The notes below the pieces were generated by a model. The model searched no databases. It had not been told where the DNA came from and saw nothing but the letters and a program-made list of their open reading frames with translations. A program made the translations under genes and the position numbers. From Gammaproteobacteria bacterium MFB021 (GTDB lineage Bacteria; Pseudomonadota; Gammaproteobacteria; Pseudomonadales; Halomonadaceae), in contig JNVT01000084.1 of the NCBI GenBank assembly GCA_000737985.1, positions 1 to 54,584 on the forward strand: DNA of 54,584 bases, given 5' to 3'. Numbering within the stretch: position 1 is the stretch's first letter; each line of letters starts with the position of its first letter. Below, piece after piece: positions 1 through 7,590 of the stretch.

Positions 1-110
1 CGGGTGTTGCCCCCGGCAACACTCCAGCGAGACCGGGCGGGTGTTGCCCCCGGCAACACTCCAGCGAGACCGGGCGGGTGATTCCACTGGAATCACCTCC
101 CGCAGGATCG
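1..110. repeat. Two 37-bp tandem repeats plus related hairpin
   Basis: A 37-base unit occupies 1-37 and is repeated exactly at 38-74. A third, diverged copy starts at 75 with the same CGGGTG. Each full unit contains the inverted repeat GTGTTGCC-ccc-GGCAACAC. The diverged copy contains a different but equally perfect hairpin, GTGATTCC-act-GGAATCAC. The stems differ in sequence but keep 8-bp arms and 3-base loops, which suggests the structure matters. The block sits immediately upstream of the DUF3158 gene and may be its untranslated leader or a remnant of duplicated leaders. The window starts inside the array, so its full length is unknown. Confidence 0.75.
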
Positions 111-151
111 GTGGGGCAACCAAGTATCTGCAACGAGAACAGGAAAGGACC

Positions 152-607
152 GTGAGCGCGATGACTGCACTGGAACAGCGTCAGGACTTTGCACTGAATC
201 AGTACGCAAAGGGCCTTTTAAAACCCTTTAAGGGTAAAGGGGAGATTCTTCGATTTCGGGATGAGTTGGATGCGGAGTGTCGTCGGATGTGGCAAGAGGC
301 GGCGGACTTTGCCAACCGCTACAACCGCACAGTGGTTCAGGCGGGGCTTTGGCTCAAACCGCACAACAACAGCGGTGGACGAGTTCGCGCTGTGCAATGG
401 CGCGACAAGGCGCAGACCCAGATGGGGCGACGCCTTCTCGAAGCCGTGCTCCAGTACGGCGACGTGTCGATAGGGATGAAGCGTCAACTGGTCGAGATCG
501 AGACCGAGCGCGCAATCTTCAACGCCAAAATCGCGGCGGCCACACGCCAGGTCGATCGCCTGAATCGCCTGCTTAACGATCTCGATGAAGTCGAGGCCAT
601 GGTCTAA
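152..607 (+). CDS. DUF3158 family ICE protein
   Basis: About 150 residues with the sequence YAKGLLKPFKGKGE near the N terminus and a coiled-coil-like basic and acidic C-terminal third. It resembles the DUF3158 proteins that lie just upstream of ssb and topB in PFGI-1-type conjugative elements. Some database members are called integrase regulator R without proof, so I assign no function. The GTG at 152 is chosen because AGGA at 141-144 lies seven bases upstream; the in-frame ATG at 161 is the alternative. No signal peptide or membrane segment is visible, so it is cytoplasmic. The family call is from pattern memory. Confidence 0.72.
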   Translation: MSAMTALEQRQDFALNQYAKGLLKPFKGKGEILRFRDELDAECRRMWQEAADFANRYNRTVVQAGLWLKPHNNSGGRVRAVQWRDKAQTQMGRRLLEAVLQYGDVSIGMKRQLVEIETERAIFNAKIAAATRQVDRLNRLLNDLDEVEAMV

Positions 608-640
608 CTCACCTCGGGACGGGAATGGTGCGACGCCGGT

Positions 641-658
641 TTTAACGTTTCCCGCTGA
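641..658 (+). promoter_or_regulatory. TTAACGTTTCCCG-type motif upstream of ssb
   Basis: The sequence TTTAACGTTTCCCGCTGA lies between DUF3158 and ssb. Its TTAAC begins 75 bases before the ssb ATG. Closely similar sequences precede topB and four or five other ICE genes at comparable distances, so it is probably a shared control site. Its function is unknown. Confidence 0.55.
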
Positions 659-716
659 CGACCTTTGCCGCTCGCCGCCACTGTAGTCGGGCATCCATTC
701 GATTCAGGAGGTTCAT

Positions 717-1208
717 ATGAGCACGCATTTCATGGGCGAGGGGAACATCGGTTCCGATCCGGAAGTAAAGATGTTCTCCCCCAACGGTAATCAGCCACCG
801 CGTGGTGTCATGCGCCTGAACGTCCGCTTCGACAATCCGGTGCCGACCGATACCGGTAATGTCGACAAGGGCGGGTTTTGGGCGAACGTCGAGATCTGGC
901 ATCGCGATGTCGAGCAGTGGGCTCGCTTGTATCAGAAGGGCATGCGGGTCATGGTATCGGGTCGCATGGTGCTGGACGAGTGGCAGGACAATGAAGGCAA
1001 CAGCCGGTCGCAGTTCAAGGTGCAGGCCGTTCGTATCGGCATCCTGCCGTTCCGCGTCGCCCAGGTCGTGCTCGAGCCCGCTCAAGGACAGCAGACACCT
1101 CACCAGCCGCCTTCTCCACAGGGAGCGTATGCCAAGTCCGCTGGAGACGAAGGAGAGTGGGCTAACCCGGTGGAATCCGGAGCAAGCTCAAGCGGTAGCG
1201 ATTCGTGA
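717..1208 (+). CDS. ssb: Single-stranded DNA-binding protein (ICE type)
   Basis: 163 residues with an OB-fold N-terminal part: the GEGNIGSDPEVKMF strand region, then GFWANVEIWHRD and a KGMRVMVSGRMVLDEW segment typical of SSB. It would coat ssDNA during transfer and replication of the element. AGGAGG at 705-710 with a 6-base spacer fixes the start. The C-terminal third is low complexity and ends SSSGSDS, so the acidic DDDIPF-like tip that recruits partner proteins in E. coli SSB is missing. Its stop codon overlaps the GTG of the next gene, so the two are translationally coupled. Confidence 0.9.
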   Translation: MSTHFMGEGNIGSDPEVKMFSPNGNQPPRGVMRLNVRFDNPVPTDTGNVDKGGFWANVEIWHRDVEQWARLYQKGMRVMVSGRMVLDEWQDNEGNSRSQFKVQAVRIGILPFRVAQVVLEPAQGQQTPHQPPSPQGAYAKSAGDEGEWANPVESGASSSGSDS

Positions 1209-1606
1209 TTTACGCGGCTGTCGGTTTAGTAGTCGTAGGGCTGTTGTTTATCGCTGTCGCAGGATACGACCTGTGGGTTTCGAGAGGTGATAAGAAAAAT
1301 CTCGCCTCTGAGAAAGCGACGTTTAGTAAAGCGCTTTTGATGGGTGGGGTCTTTATTGCTGGTGGCGCACTGTTGGCCTGGGAGGTCCACCTGGATCAGC
1401 CATTGTCTGATTCGGAAGTGAAAGGGAGTTTGAACAGCACCCCTTGTGTCGCGGCGTCTCTGAGACGTCATTTGAGTCAAGCGGAGCGACCGGTGACCGG
1501 AAACGACCTTTCAGACATTCGTGCTGAATGTGAGAGCAAGCGTTCCGAAGAATTGATTCAGGAAAAGCTGCAGCAGCAACGAAAAGCGGCCGACGAATCC
1601 GATTAA
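1205..1606 (+). CDS. Small two-helix membrane protein, unknown
   Basis: 133 residues starting at a GTG that overlaps the ssb stop codon. Two hydrophobic segments are visible, at about residues 3-22 and 43-60, followed by a charged C-terminal tail rich in Glu, Lys and Gln that may be coiled coil. I recognise no family. Tight coupling to ssb indicates it is part of the ICE maintenance operon. The local base composition is a little more AT-rich than ssb. Confidence 0.6.
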   Translation: MIYAAVGLVVVGLLFIAVAGYDLWVSRGDKKNLASEKATFSKALLMGGVFIAGGALLAWEVHLDQPLSDSEVKGSLNSTPCVAASLRRHLSQAERPVTGNDLSDIRAECESKRSEELIQEKLQQQRKAADESD

Positions 1607-1635
1607 CGACGAAGCGTCTAATGGCAGAGGTGAGT

Positions 1636-2220
1636 ATGAAACGATGGATGATGTTGGCTGGGATGTTGGCTGGGATGGTGGCCTTGTCCGGCTGTGCGGC
1701 ACAGGATCACTATTATTCGAACGGGGTATGCGTCACTTGCTTCGATAACCCGGTCACGGGGGAACCGCTGAACTACGATCCCAGCGAGACGCCGCAGAAG
1801 GTGGCGACCAATGCCGAAGGGCAGACGGTCGACGCCAAGAGTCTGGGCAGTCAGAGCGGTTCCGTCGATATCGATTCCCGCGTCGATGTCGATACCGCTT
1901 ATGCCCGGATCAAGTCGGCGATGGGATTCCGCTCGCCTAACGACTTCGAGAGCCCGGAGAGCACGACGGCCAAAATGCAGATGGGCGATGTGGCCTGGAA
2001 GCACGACCGCACACCTGGGGCCTACTACAATCTCGGCGATTACGGTCGGCAGAGCCTTGGTGGAACACGATATTCGATTCTGCAACGGGTTCAGATCGAG
2101 AAGAGCGGCGCGGGCTCGCGCATCCACTACAGCTGGGCACCTGCTGACAAGCGAACCCTGTATGACGGGGATGCCATGGAGTCTGCGCTGACACAGCGCC
2201 TGAACGCTGCTCTGGACTGA
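1636..2220 (+). CDS. Putative lipoprotein, unknown
   Basis: 194 residues with a lipoprotein signal peptide: a KR start, a hydrophobic core made of repeated MLAG units, and the lipobox LSGC with Cys20 as the predicted lipidated residue. The ATG at 1636 is preferred over the upstream ATG at 1621 because GAGGTG sits just before it. The mature part carries a CVTC pair soon after the lipid anchor and a region reading SAMGFRSPNDFESPES, then a mixed alpha/beta domain. No known domain is recognised. It lies in the ssb-topB interval, an unusual place for an envelope protein, which hints at accessory gain inside the ICE. Confidence 0.65.
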   Translation: MKRWMMLAGMLAGMVALSGCAAQDHYYSNGVCVTCFDNPVTGEPLNYDPSETPQKVATNAEGQTVDAKSLGSQSGSVDIDSRVDVDTAYARIKSAMGFRSPNDFESPESTTAKMQMGDVAWKHDRTPGAYYNLGDYGRQSLGGTRYSILQRVQIEKSGAGSRIHYSWAPADKRTLYDGDAMESALTQRLNAALD

Positions 2221-2226
2221 TCGCTC

Positions 2227-2433
2227 ATGCCCAACTTCTTCACCATCAAGGATGGTTGGAGTCTGGACGAACAGCTGGGCAACATGCTGCGGGAACTCGA
2301 CGACACGCAAGAGACCGGCCGGGTCGTCGAGTTTCGTATTCGTCTGAAAGCGTTGATGCGTGAGTATGGAATCAGCGACGAGACGGTCGTCGAGTGGATC
2401 GACCAGGGGATACTCAAGGATGAAAGAGACTGA
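2227..2433 (+). CDS. Small hypothetical protein
   Basis: 68 residues, soluble and helical in appearance, beginning MPNFFTIKDGWSLDEQLGNM. It follows the lipoprotein gene by six bases and its end overlaps the next gene by 14 bases, which supports it as a real, co-translated gene. I recognise no family. Confidence 0.55.
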   Translation: MPNFFTIKDGWSLDEQLGNMLRELDDTQETGRVVEFRIRLKALMREYGISDETVVEWIDQGILKDERD

Positions 2434-2839
2434 GGCAGCGGTCTATCAGAGGTTCTTCATTCGGCCCATCCCGGGACGTCGCCCGCGGATCGAGTCGGAC
2501 ATGCAGGCTGTCATCGATCACGCGGTCGATTGCCGCTTTGCCTCCGATGGCACATTGCTCAAGCCGACGATTCTCAAGCCCGGTCAGGGGCATTACCTGA
2601 TTCCGATGCGCTGGCTCAGCGGTGAGATCATCACGATCGACGATGCATCCACGGCGCAGTGGTTCTGGCTCGATGCTGACATTCCATTCAGTGGATCGCT
2701 GGCTCAGCGATTGGCTCTGACATTGACACGGCACCCCGATATCGCCTGCGTAGCCGAGGACAACACGCGCGGTGCCGCCCATGGCAACGCGGAAGCCTGG
2801 ATCATCGACGACGCCCATTACCTGCTCCAGCTCGATTAA
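2420..2839 (+). CDS. Hypothetical protein upstream of topB
   Basis: 139 residues from the ATG at 2420. An AAGG lies just upstream and the start overlaps the preceding gene, so the longer reading from 2360 is unlikely. The protein is soluble, with a repeated W/D-rich middle (WFWLDADIPFSGS) and no recognised motif. Its stop codon TAA is part of the conserved ATTAACATTCCCCGCTGA motif that precedes topB. Confidence 0.55.
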   Translation: MKETEAAVYQRFFIRPIPGRRPRIESDMQAVIDHAVDCRFASDGTLLKPTILKPGQGHYLIPMRWLSGEIITIDDASTAQWFWLDADIPFSGSLAQRLALTLTRHPDIACVAEDNTRGAAHGNAEAWIIDDAHYLLQLD

Positions 2840-2852
2840 CATTCCCCGCTGA
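2835..2852 (+). promoter_or_regulatory. TTAACATTCCCCG motif upstream of topB
   Basis: ATTAACATTCCCCGCTGA matches the motif before ssb in 16 of 18 positions. Its TTAAC begins 74 bases before the topB ATG, against 75 for ssb. It overlaps the stop codon of the preceding gene. Confidence 0.5.
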
Positions 2853-2909
2853 ATCCCTTGATCCAGCTCGTCACGCTGAGGCCATACCCATTCTGTGAGG
2901 CCCGGTGTC

Positions 2910-4940
2910 ATGTCCCGTTTGTTTCTCTGCGAAAAACCCTCTCAGGCGCGTGATATTGGCGCGGTTCTGGGGGCGACCCGTAAAGCCGATGGTTGTCTCC
3001 AGGGCGATGGCGTCGTCGTCACCTGGGCCTTCGGCCATCTCCTCGAGCAAGCCCCTCCTGAAGCCTACGATCCCGAGCTGAAGCGCTGGTCGCTGGAGTC
3101 ATTACCGATCCGTCCAGCGCAGTGGAAAAACACGGTGCGCAAGGATGCCAGTAAGCAGTTCAAGGTGATTCAGGGACTGCTGAAGCAGTGCAGTGAAGTG
3201 GTGGTGTCCACCGATGCCGACCGGGAGGGCGAAACTATCGGTCGCGAGATTCTGGACGCCTGCCGCTATCAGGGGCGCGTCTCTCGCCTCTGGCTGTCTG
3301 CGCTCGACCAGGCATCCATTCGCAAGGCGCTGGCCAATATCCGGCCGGGCGAGGCGACGTATCCGCTGTATCAGGCGGGACTGGGCCGATCCCGCGCGGA
3401 CTGGCTGGTTGGGATGAATCTGACCCGCGCATTCTCGGTGCTGGCTCAGCAGCAGGGGCATCAGGGCGTCCTGTCGGTCGGCCGGGTGCAAACGCCAACG
3501 TTGGCGCTTGTCGTCCGACGTGACCAGCAGATCGCGAACTTCGTTCCCAAACCGTTCTGGGAGGTGGTGGCAAACCTGCAGGCGCAGGGCGGTTCGTTTC
3601 AGGCAAAGTGGCTGCCGGCCAACGCTGACTGGCTCGACGATGAGGGGCGATGCGTCAACCCTGAAGCGGCGCGAGCGGTCGCATCCCGATGCCAAGGCGC
3701 GGCGGCGACCGTCGCGGCCATTGAGACGTCACGGAAAAAAGAGTCGGCGCCGCTGGTGATGGATCTCGGCACGCTGCAGCAGGAGTGCTCAAAGCGATAC
3801 GGCTTCGGTGCCCAGCAGGTTCTCGACATCGCCCAGTCCCTCTACGAAACACACAAGGCCACGAGCTACCCGCGTACCGACTGCCGTTATCTGCCGACAT
3901 CGATGCTGTCCGAGGTCGGGGCCGTCGTGACGGCGCTCCTGCATTCGGATGAGAAGCTCTCCCCGGTGATCGGTCGACTGGACCAGACGCTCAAGAGTCG
4001 CGTCTGGAACGACAGCAAGATCACGGCTCACCACGGCATCATTCCCACCACGGCGCCTTGCCGTATCGATCGGATGAGCGACGAGGAGTTCCGGGTTTAC
4101 GATCTCATCCGTCGGCACTATCTGGCGCAGTTCCTGCCGGCGCACCAATATGATCAGACCGATGTCAGGCTGGATCTCGCCGGCGAGACGTTCGTGGCCT
4201 CGGGCCGACAGGTACAGGTCGAGGGTTGGAAGGTGCTCTTCCCCCGAGGGAAGGGCAAAGGGCAGGAAAGTGACGACGAGGAGCAGGAGGCTGTAGGCGC
4301 GCAGGCGCTCCCGCCTCTCCGTCAGGGGGAGAGCTGTTCGGTACAGGATCTACTGGTGAGGGATCGTCAGACCCAACCGCCGAAGCCCTTTACCGAGGGT
4401 GCGCTGATCTCGGCGATGAAGAACGCGGCCCGGTTCGTCACAGATGAGCGGCTACGAGCGCGACTGCGCGAGAGTGCCGGCATCGGTACCGAAGCGACAC
4501 GCGCCGGCATCATCGAGACGCTGCTCAAGCGGGGTTTCATCCGGAAGAAGGGGCGCACGATCGTCTCGACACCGGTTGGCCAGGGGCTCATCGCGGCATT
4601 GCCGACTCAGATCAGCAACCCGGGGATGACCGCCCTCTGGGAACAGGCGCTGGATCAGGTTGCCGAGGGGGCGATGACGCTGGAGGATTTCATGGAGCGT
4701 CAAAGCACATTGCTCGACAAGCTCATCGGTATCGCGCTTCAGCGTCCCCGGCTGAATCTCCCCGAAGCACCGAGCGAGACCTGTCCCAAGTGCCAGGCGA
4801 AGATGCGCAAGCGCAAGAGTAGCAATGGCCCCTTCTGGTCCTGCTCCCGTTATCCCGACTGCGATGGAACCAAGCCGATCGGGAAGGCGAAGCCACGCCG
4901 CAAATCGAAGCCCAGGACAGCTCAAGGAGGACAGGGGTGA
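2910..4940 (+). CDS. topB: DNA topoisomerase III (ICE-encoded)
   Basis: 676 residues of a type IA topoisomerase, which decatenates or relaxes DNA by single-strand passage. The TOPRIM domain starts with RLFLCEKPSQARDIG and contains DADREGETIGREI. The active-site tyrosine is Tyr320 in TSYPRTDCRYLP. A C-terminal zinc-ribbon is visible as CPKC...CSRYPDC. The length matches the TopB family. An ATG at 2910 begins the conserved sequence; a GTG 15 bases upstream is in frame but would add an atypical MRPGV. AAGGAGG within its 3-prime end serves the next gene, whose ATG overlaps the topB stop. TopB genes of this type are standard in PFGI-1-class ICEs and act in element replication. Confidence 0.95.
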   Translation: MSRLFLCEKPSQARDIGAVLGATRKADGCLQGDGVVVTWAFGHLLEQAPPEAYDPELKRWSLESLPIRPAQWKNTVRKDASKQFKVIQGLLKQCSEVVVSTDADREGETIGREILDACRYQGRVSRLWLSALDQASIRKALANIRPGEATYPLYQAGLGRSRADWLVGMNLTRAFSVLAQQQGHQGVLSVGRVQTPTLALVVRRDQQIANFVPKPFWEVVANLQAQGGSFQAKWLPANADWLDDEGRCVNPEAARAVASRCQGAAATVAAIETSRKKESAPLVMDLGTLQQECSKRYGFGAQQVLDIAQSLYETHKATSYPRTDCRYLPTSMLSEVGAVVTALLHSDEKLSPVIGRLDQTLKSRVWNDSKITAHHGIIPTTAPCRIDRMSDEEFRVYDLIRRHYLAQFLPAHQYDQTDVRLDLAGETFVASGRQVQVEGWKVLFPRGKGKGQESDDEEQEAVGAQALPPLRQGESCSVQDLLVRDRQTQPPKPFTEGALISAMKNAARFVTDERLRARLRESAGIGTEATRAGIIETLLKRGFIRKKGRTIVSTPVGQGLIAALPTQISNPGMTALWEQALDQVAEGAMTLEDFMERQSTLLDKLIGIALQRPRLNLPEAPSETCPKCQAKMRKRKSSNGPFWSCSRYPDCDGTKPIGKAKPRRKSKPRTAQGGQG

Positions 4941-5758
4941 TGCATCACGATGAGTGGGAGTCCAACTGCACCGAGTATCTGGCCGGAACCGGCGAGGAGC
5001 CGGGTGCTTTCGACAAGGAAATGACCGAGACAGAAATCGCGTGGGTAGTCGATCAACGGCTGCGCGCTCAATCCTGGGAGACCTATCCCGAGGTGGTACT
5101 GGAGACCTTCGCGGGCCGTCCCGATCTCATCGCGACGCGCCGGGGAATCTGCCAGGTCTTCGAGTGCAAGCGCACGTTGACGCTGGGTGTGATCGAACAG
5201 GCGAGCCGGTGGCGAACACACTCGCGGCCGGAGCAGGCGGGCATGCCTCATCTGATCTGGGTCGCCTGCAAACGGCCTCAATACCGATCCAACAATCTGC
5301 TGTGGTGGCTGTTGCGAGAATTCGATATCGGGCTCATGTCGATCGAGAAGCAGCCCGCCGTGGAGATTCGTTACGGTGGAGAGGTCGAGATTTCCCCGCA
5401 GCGCTACAGCATCACTCGGCGGATCGCGCCACGCATTCAACCGGGCGCGCGCCGATCGGCACATCGGTTGATCGACCAGCTCAATCCCGACATGCGTATC
5501 GCTCAGCCGGGAGCGAAAGGGGGAGAGACCGAGTACATGACGCCGTTCAAACGCACCATGGCCATGGTGGACGAATTTTTGTCATCGGAGCCGGATAAGG
5601 AGCGCCATATCGAACAGATCATCGACTACCTGAACGAGAAGGGTGGCCATCATTACGGCACCGATCGCAGCGCCCGGGGAGCGATCCCTACGCATCTTGA
5701 TCGACTGGGGTATCCACGCACTCGAGAGTGGGGTTGCTGGTACAGGAGCAAGGCATGA
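4940..5758 (+). CDS. PD-(D/E)XK nuclease-like protein with helical C terminus
   Basis: 272 residues, starting at the ATG overlapping the topB stop, with AAGGAGG nine bases upstream. Residues 30-90 show the layout of a PD-(D/E)XK fold: Glu32 in a helix, GRPDLIA with Asp62, then FECK with Glu75 and Lys77, then Gln87 in the next helix. The last 80 residues (KERHIEQIIDYLNEKGGHHYG) look like a winged-helix or DNA-binding region. This combination suggests a DNA-processing or DNA-binding role with TopB, but substrate and activity are inferred only from the motif pattern. I do not recognise a named family. Confidence 0.65.
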   Translation: MHHDEWESNCTEYLAGTGEEPGAFDKEMTETEIAWVVDQRLRAQSWETYPEVVLETFAGRPDLIATRRGICQVFECKRTLTLGVIEQASRWRTHSRPEQAGMPHLIWVACKRPQYRSNNLLWWLLREFDIGLMSIEKQPAVEIRYGGEVEISPQRYSITRRIAPRIQPGARRSAHRLIDQLNPDMRIAQPGAKGGETEYMTPFKRTMAMVDEFLSSEPDKERHIEQIIDYLNEKGGHHYGTDRSARGAIPTHLDRLGYPRTREWGCWYRSKA

Positions 5759-6132
5759 ATGTGATTGACACATTACTGCGTCGATTTGGTCTGGTGAGGG
5801 TCAGCTATTTGTATGACCAGCTGAATTTTGCCCGCTCTGTTGGAAAACGTTTGGATGAACATCGTGAAACTGTAGAAGCCATTGAGCAAAGAACGGACTT
5901 ATTTGACGACTTCTGGCATATCAATCACCTGGCAACACAAGATGACTATCTGATGCGGCTATTCCATCTCGTGCATGGATGTTGGCCAGATGAAACCCAT
6001 GGAGGTCTACAAAAAACTGGATCGTTTGTGCGGTTAAGGCCTTCGATATTGGGGCCGAGCCGGTTGCCGGAGTATCCGCACCGGCAGGAAGGGGGCCCGA
6101 CTCCTCCTTGCGATAACGGTGGGACTCATTGA
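5755..6132 (+). CDS. Small hypothetical protein
   Basis: 125 residues from an ATG that overlaps the previous stop (ATGA). The first 85 residues look like a genuine helical protein (VSYLYDQLNFARSVGKRLDEH). The last 35 are Pro- and Gly-rich, and composition changes around 6025, so the C terminus may be read-through into a former non-coding region after a frameshift or deletion. No family recognised. Confidence 0.5.
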   Translation: MNVIDTLLRRFGLVRVSYLYDQLNFARSVGKRLDEHRETVEAIEQRTDLFDDFWHINHLATQDDYLMRLFHLVHGCWPDETHGGLQKTGSFVRLRPSILGPSRLPEYPHRQEGGPTPPCDNGGTH

Positions 6133-6844
6133 TAATTGCCGGTGTACCCCGTTGCCAACTGACGGTCATCAGTTGGTCCCTTTGGACTCTCCTTGGGTCC
6201 GAACCCAAAGCGCTATCACCTGGCGAAAGAGCGCACCCCCTCGCAGGCTCCGCTTGCACTACATTGGCGTGTATGCGGGTTCCAGGTTCCCTATGTTTCA
6301 GGTCGACCGGTCGTCGACCCCTTCTTCAAGCCTATTTCGACCGGCCAGCCAGTCGTCCTGAAACAGGATGCCTGGCTGGCCGGTTGGACTTTGCTTCACC
6401 GTGGCGGCGCCCACCGCCTGACCCCTGGGCTCCCTTTGTGCGGGGATCCGCGCACAACCGTATCGGTCCATCGCCATGATTCGGGACCGGATGCAGTGGC
6501 AATCGTCACCATGACTACGAGGGGCATGGCCGATGGCCAGCATAATGGCTGATTCATACTTGCTACCCAAACCGGTATCGGTAGCCGACTGGACGCGCAG
6601 TGCTGGTCCTCAATCCCAAGGCGAGGCGGCGAGAATTCGCTGCCCCGGCTTGCGATTGACGATCGAGATTTGGGGTTGACGCCGGGTAGAAGTGGCGTAA
6701 TCCTGTCGATGTAAGCCGCTGGTCACTGACGGTCATCAGTGACGCCTTTTGCCTTCGGGCAATTCCCGAAGCCGTTAACGCATCCCGAGAGACGGCGCTC
6801 ACCTGAGCTGGATGCCACTTCCGAATACTCGGCTTCGCGCCGAA
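6133..6844. other. Palindrome-dense non-coding region
   Basis: About 700 bases without a convincing gene on either strand. It is packed with inverted repeats: ACTGACGGTCATCAGT at 6158-6173 and an identical copy at 6725-6740, each extended by arm-specific bases; GGTCGA/TCGACC at 6301-6319; a long hairpin with 12-bp arms CCGGCCAGCCAG and CTGGCTGGCCGG at 6341-6383, containing a nested TCCTG-aaa-CAGGA; TTGTGCG/CGCACAA at 6436-6457; and CTTCGGG-caatt-CCCGAAG at about 6753-6771. Such density fits structured RNA, a protein-bound regulatory region or an origin of replication or transfer, but none of these can be shown here. Confidence 0.6.
6774..6792 (+). promoter_or_regulatory. Weaker TTAACG..TCCCG motif
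   Basis: GTTAACGCATCCCGAGAGA matches TTAACGTTTCCCG at 11 of 13 positions. It lies 151 bases before the STY4534-like gene, farther than the other copies, because the hairpin leader intervenes. Confidence 0.35.
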
Positions 6845-6925
6845 CCACCCATCCGGGGGAACACTTTCCCCGATGGGGATGGTGTATCTCCTGGATTCCC
6901 GTACCTCGATCCAAGGAGCAACACC
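6845..6925 (+). promoter_or_regulatory. Tandem-hairpin leader with maskable RBS, copy 1
   Basis: An imperfect hairpin is formed by the left arm CACCCATC-CGGGG and the right arm CCCCG plus GATGGTG. It is followed by GTGTATCTCC and, 20 or so bases later, by the ribosome binding site CAAGGAGC. CTCC can pair with GGAG and hide the site. GGGGGAACAC in the first hairpin can instead pair with GTGTATCTCC (two wobbles, one mismatch), which would release it. Four further leaders in the next 2.3 kb share this plan. Confidence 0.5.
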
Positions 6926-7462
6926 ATGTCTAACTCGACCGATAACCAGTTCTTCGATCTCCATATCACCGGCGTTGGCTACGTCAATCGGATCCGCAAG
7001 ATCACGCCCAAGCGTGGCGATGCCTTCTGGGCTTGCGACATATCCGCGTTGAATGGCCCTGCCAATGATGTCGAGTATCGCCGTTTCGACTGCCGCGTCA
7101 GTGGCGCCGAAGCGGAGAAACTGGTCAAGAAATTCGCCGCAACCGTGGCCGATCGCAAGGAAAAAGGGGCCAACGAGCCCAAGATCCTGATCGGTTTCAA
7201 ACTCGGCGATCTCTATCCCGATCTGTTCACACGGACCAAGGGCGATCGCGCTGGTGAAACAGCCGTGAGCCTCAAGGCGCGTCTACTGTTCGTCAATTGG
7301 GCCAAGGTGGACGGCGACAAGGTTTATGAAGCGCCACGGCGTGACGAAACCGCGTCGACCCCCACCAGTGCCCAGGCTGGCGAAACAGCGTCGCAGGGAA
7401 CCGATGCGCCTGCCCAACCCGTTGTCAGCGGATCGGTCGGCGCCGCCGAAGCGGTCATCTGA
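6926..7462 (+). CDS. STY4534 / DUF3577 family ICE replication protein
   Basis: 178 residues beginning at the ATG after CAAGGAGC. The N-terminal two thirds (FFDLHITGVGYVNRIRKITPK, then FWACDISALNG and VEYRRFDCRVSG) match what I know of the STY4534/DUF3577 family, encoded in most ICEs of this class and called an ICE replication protein. The C-terminal 45 residues are Ala/Thr/Pro/Gln-rich and look disordered, like an SSB tail. The fold of the N-terminal part may be OB-like, consistent with ssDNA or primosome work, but that is inference. Confidence 0.82.
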   Translation: MSNSTDNQFFDLHITGVGYVNRIRKITPKRGDAFWACDISALNGPANDVEYRRFDCRVSGAEAEKLVKKFAATVADRKEKGANEPKILIGFKLGDLYPDLFTRTKGDRAGETAVSLKARLLFVNWAKVDGDKVYEAPRRDETASTPTSAQAGETASQGTDAPAQPVVSGSVGAAEAVI

Positions 7463-7479
7463 TTCCACCTCACTTACCT

Positions 7480-7516
7480 CACTGATCGGGAAGCTCGCTT
7501 CCCGTCAGTGACGGTT
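7480..7516 (+). terminator. Hairpin terminator after STY4534-like gene
   Basis: CACTGA-t-CGGGAAGC, a TC loop and GCTTCCCG-TCAGTG form a stem of about 14 bp with one bulged base at 7480-7510. It is followed by ACGGTTTTCA. The weak T-run makes it a partial rather than strong intrinsic terminator. Confidence 0.5.
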
Positions 7517-7523
7517 TTCATTC

Positions 7524-7590
7524 CACCCGCCCGGGGATTCACTCCCCGATCGGGCGGTGTATCTCGGCGCGATATTCTGGAGATACGCCT
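7524..7590 (+). promoter_or_regulatory. Tandem-hairpin leader with maskable RBS, copy 2
   Basis: The first hairpin pairs ACCCGCCCGGGG with CCCCG and CGGGCGGTG, leaving one bulged C as in copies 1 and 4. GTATCTC (7559-7565) then pairs with GAGATAC (7580-7586), which contains the GGAGA ribosome binding site of the gene at 7591. GGGATtCAC in the first hairpin can pair with GTGtATCTC instead. Confidence 0.55.

Noticed and set aside
1..74. CRISPR array
   Set aside because: The two 37-bp units are directly adjacent without spacers and contain a hairpin typical of leaders; no cas genes are near.
2360..2419. Longer N terminus for the gene at 2420
   Set aside because: The added residues are Ser/Arg-rich and antagonistic to the overlapping coding frame of the upstream gene; the ATG at 2420 has a better upstream signal.
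6129..6552. Forward reading frames of 116-119 residues in the hairpin-rich region
   Set aside because: Composition is random-like, they cross several perfect palindromes, and no ribosome binding site or protein pattern is seen.
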